A stretch of 5,678 nt of DNA from JBGQAS01 sp964498605 (GTDB lineage: Bacteria > Chloroflexota > Anaerolineae > Anaerolineales > Anaerolineaceae): positions 1 through 5,678 of the forward strand of contig CAZCHK010000093.1 of assembly GCA_964498605.1 (NCBI GenBank). Direction: 5' to 3'. Under the pieces are notes generated by a model. That model did no database searches. It had not been told where the DNA came from and was given only the letters and a program-made list of their open reading frames with translations. Both the position numbers and the translations under genes were made by a program. Position 1 is the first letter of the stretch. Each line of letters begins with the position of its first letter. Shown piece by piece: positions 5,454 through 5,678 of the stretch.

Positions 5454-5678
5454 GTATGCCGCTTTGTCCTGTGGAAGAAAGAAGGAGAAGGTTCTTGTTC
5501 TTGAGCTTGAGGACCGGTCGTTTTCACGCGCATCGAGCAACAACCAGGCACGCGTCCACATGGGTTATCACTACCCCCGATCGATTTCAACGGCATTGAA
5601 ATCCAGGGATTATTTCGATCGTTTTGTCAGGGATTTCGGATTTTGTATCAACAACAAATTTGAACAAATCTACGCGAC
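5407..5678 (+). CDS. FAD-dependent oxidoreductase (DAO type), 5' part only
   Basis: The first 90 codons are present and the gene runs off the window end. The start ATG lies 9 bases after AAAGG (5393-5397) and overlaps the preceding stop by 14 bases. The N-terminus is a dinucleotide-binding fold: strand RIIIGAGFYG with G10-x-G12-x-x-G15, then strand VLVLE whose E33 should hold the ribose of FAD. The next segment, ASSNNQARVHMGYHYP (42-57), resembles the loop after the FAD motif in DAO-family flavoenzymes and sugar-active relatives. The protein would be a cytoplasmic flavoenzyme oxidising an amine, hydroxyl or sugar position. The position in a glycan operon suggests a sugar or lipid-linked substrate, but none can be named without the C-terminal half. 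Its first 15 codons are duplicated at 4072-4116. Confidence 0.82.
   Translation, partial: MKSFDRIIIGAGFYGLYAALSCGRKKEKVLVLELEDRSFSRASSNNQARVHMGYHYPRSISTALKSRDYFDRFVRDFGFCINNKFEQIYA

Noticed and set aside
5417..5599. Plus-strand open frame of 60 codons overlapping the FAD oxidoreductase
   Set aside because: The overlapping frame from 5407 has a clear FAD-binding motif and a good ribosome-binding site, so this one is a shadow.
1..5678. CRISPR array, retron or anti-phage system
   Set aside because: There are no short regularly spaced repeats, reverse transcriptase, nuclease or similar genes. The only large repeat is the two-copy coding duplication.

Overview
The window is bacterial chromosomal DNA of moderate GC content. 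It carries an initiator tRNA gene followed by a tightly packed, single-strand operon for carbohydrate or glycoconjugate synthesis. Genus cannot be read from the sequence. Bacterial origin rests on the initiator-type tRNA, a Rho-independent terminator and overlapping genes. The tRNA does not fully encode its CCA end, which argues against enteric gamma-proteobacteria.

Layout: 9-80 is tRNA-fMet(CAU), followed by a small hairpin (91-109) and a strong intrinsic terminator (121-154). After about 150 bases with no clear gene, the operon runs on the + strand to the window end. It contains an NAD-dependent epimerase/reductase-like SDR protein (307-1239), a sugar phosphate isomerase/epimerase-like TIM barrel (1236-2018), a family 2 glycosyltransferase of the polyprenyl-phosphate sugar synthase type (2008-2799), a polytopic membrane protein (2796-4085), a second nearly identical copy of it (4137-5420), and the first 90 codons of a DAO-type FAD-dependent oxidoreductase (5407 to beyond 5678). 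Every gene junction overlaps by 4 to 14 bases, so the operon is probably translationally coupled throughout.

The striking feature is a tandem duplication. Bases 2925-4118 and 4260-5453 look identical over 1194 bases at a constant offset of 1335. The two membrane proteins share 386 identical C-terminal residues, but their first ~40 residues are clearly divergent homologues. Between the copies lies a 22-codon in-frame chimera: the first 15 codons of the FAD oxidoreductase joined to what looks like the last 7 codons of a second, divergent glycosyltransferase. Bases 4119-4259 therefore look like a short patch from a related operon, joined illegitimately on the left and by homology on the right. 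This is the pattern expected from homology-facilitated illegitimate recombination. Misassembly of strain variants is the main competing explanation.

How the genes may work together (inference): the SDR and TIM-barrel proteins would shape a sugar or sugar nucleotide, the GT2 enzyme would load a sugar onto a polyprenyl phosphate, and the multi-spanning protein, which has GT-C-like features, would use the lipid-linked sugar on the outer face of the membrane. The FAD enzyme would add an oxidation step. No substrate can be assigned from sequence alone.
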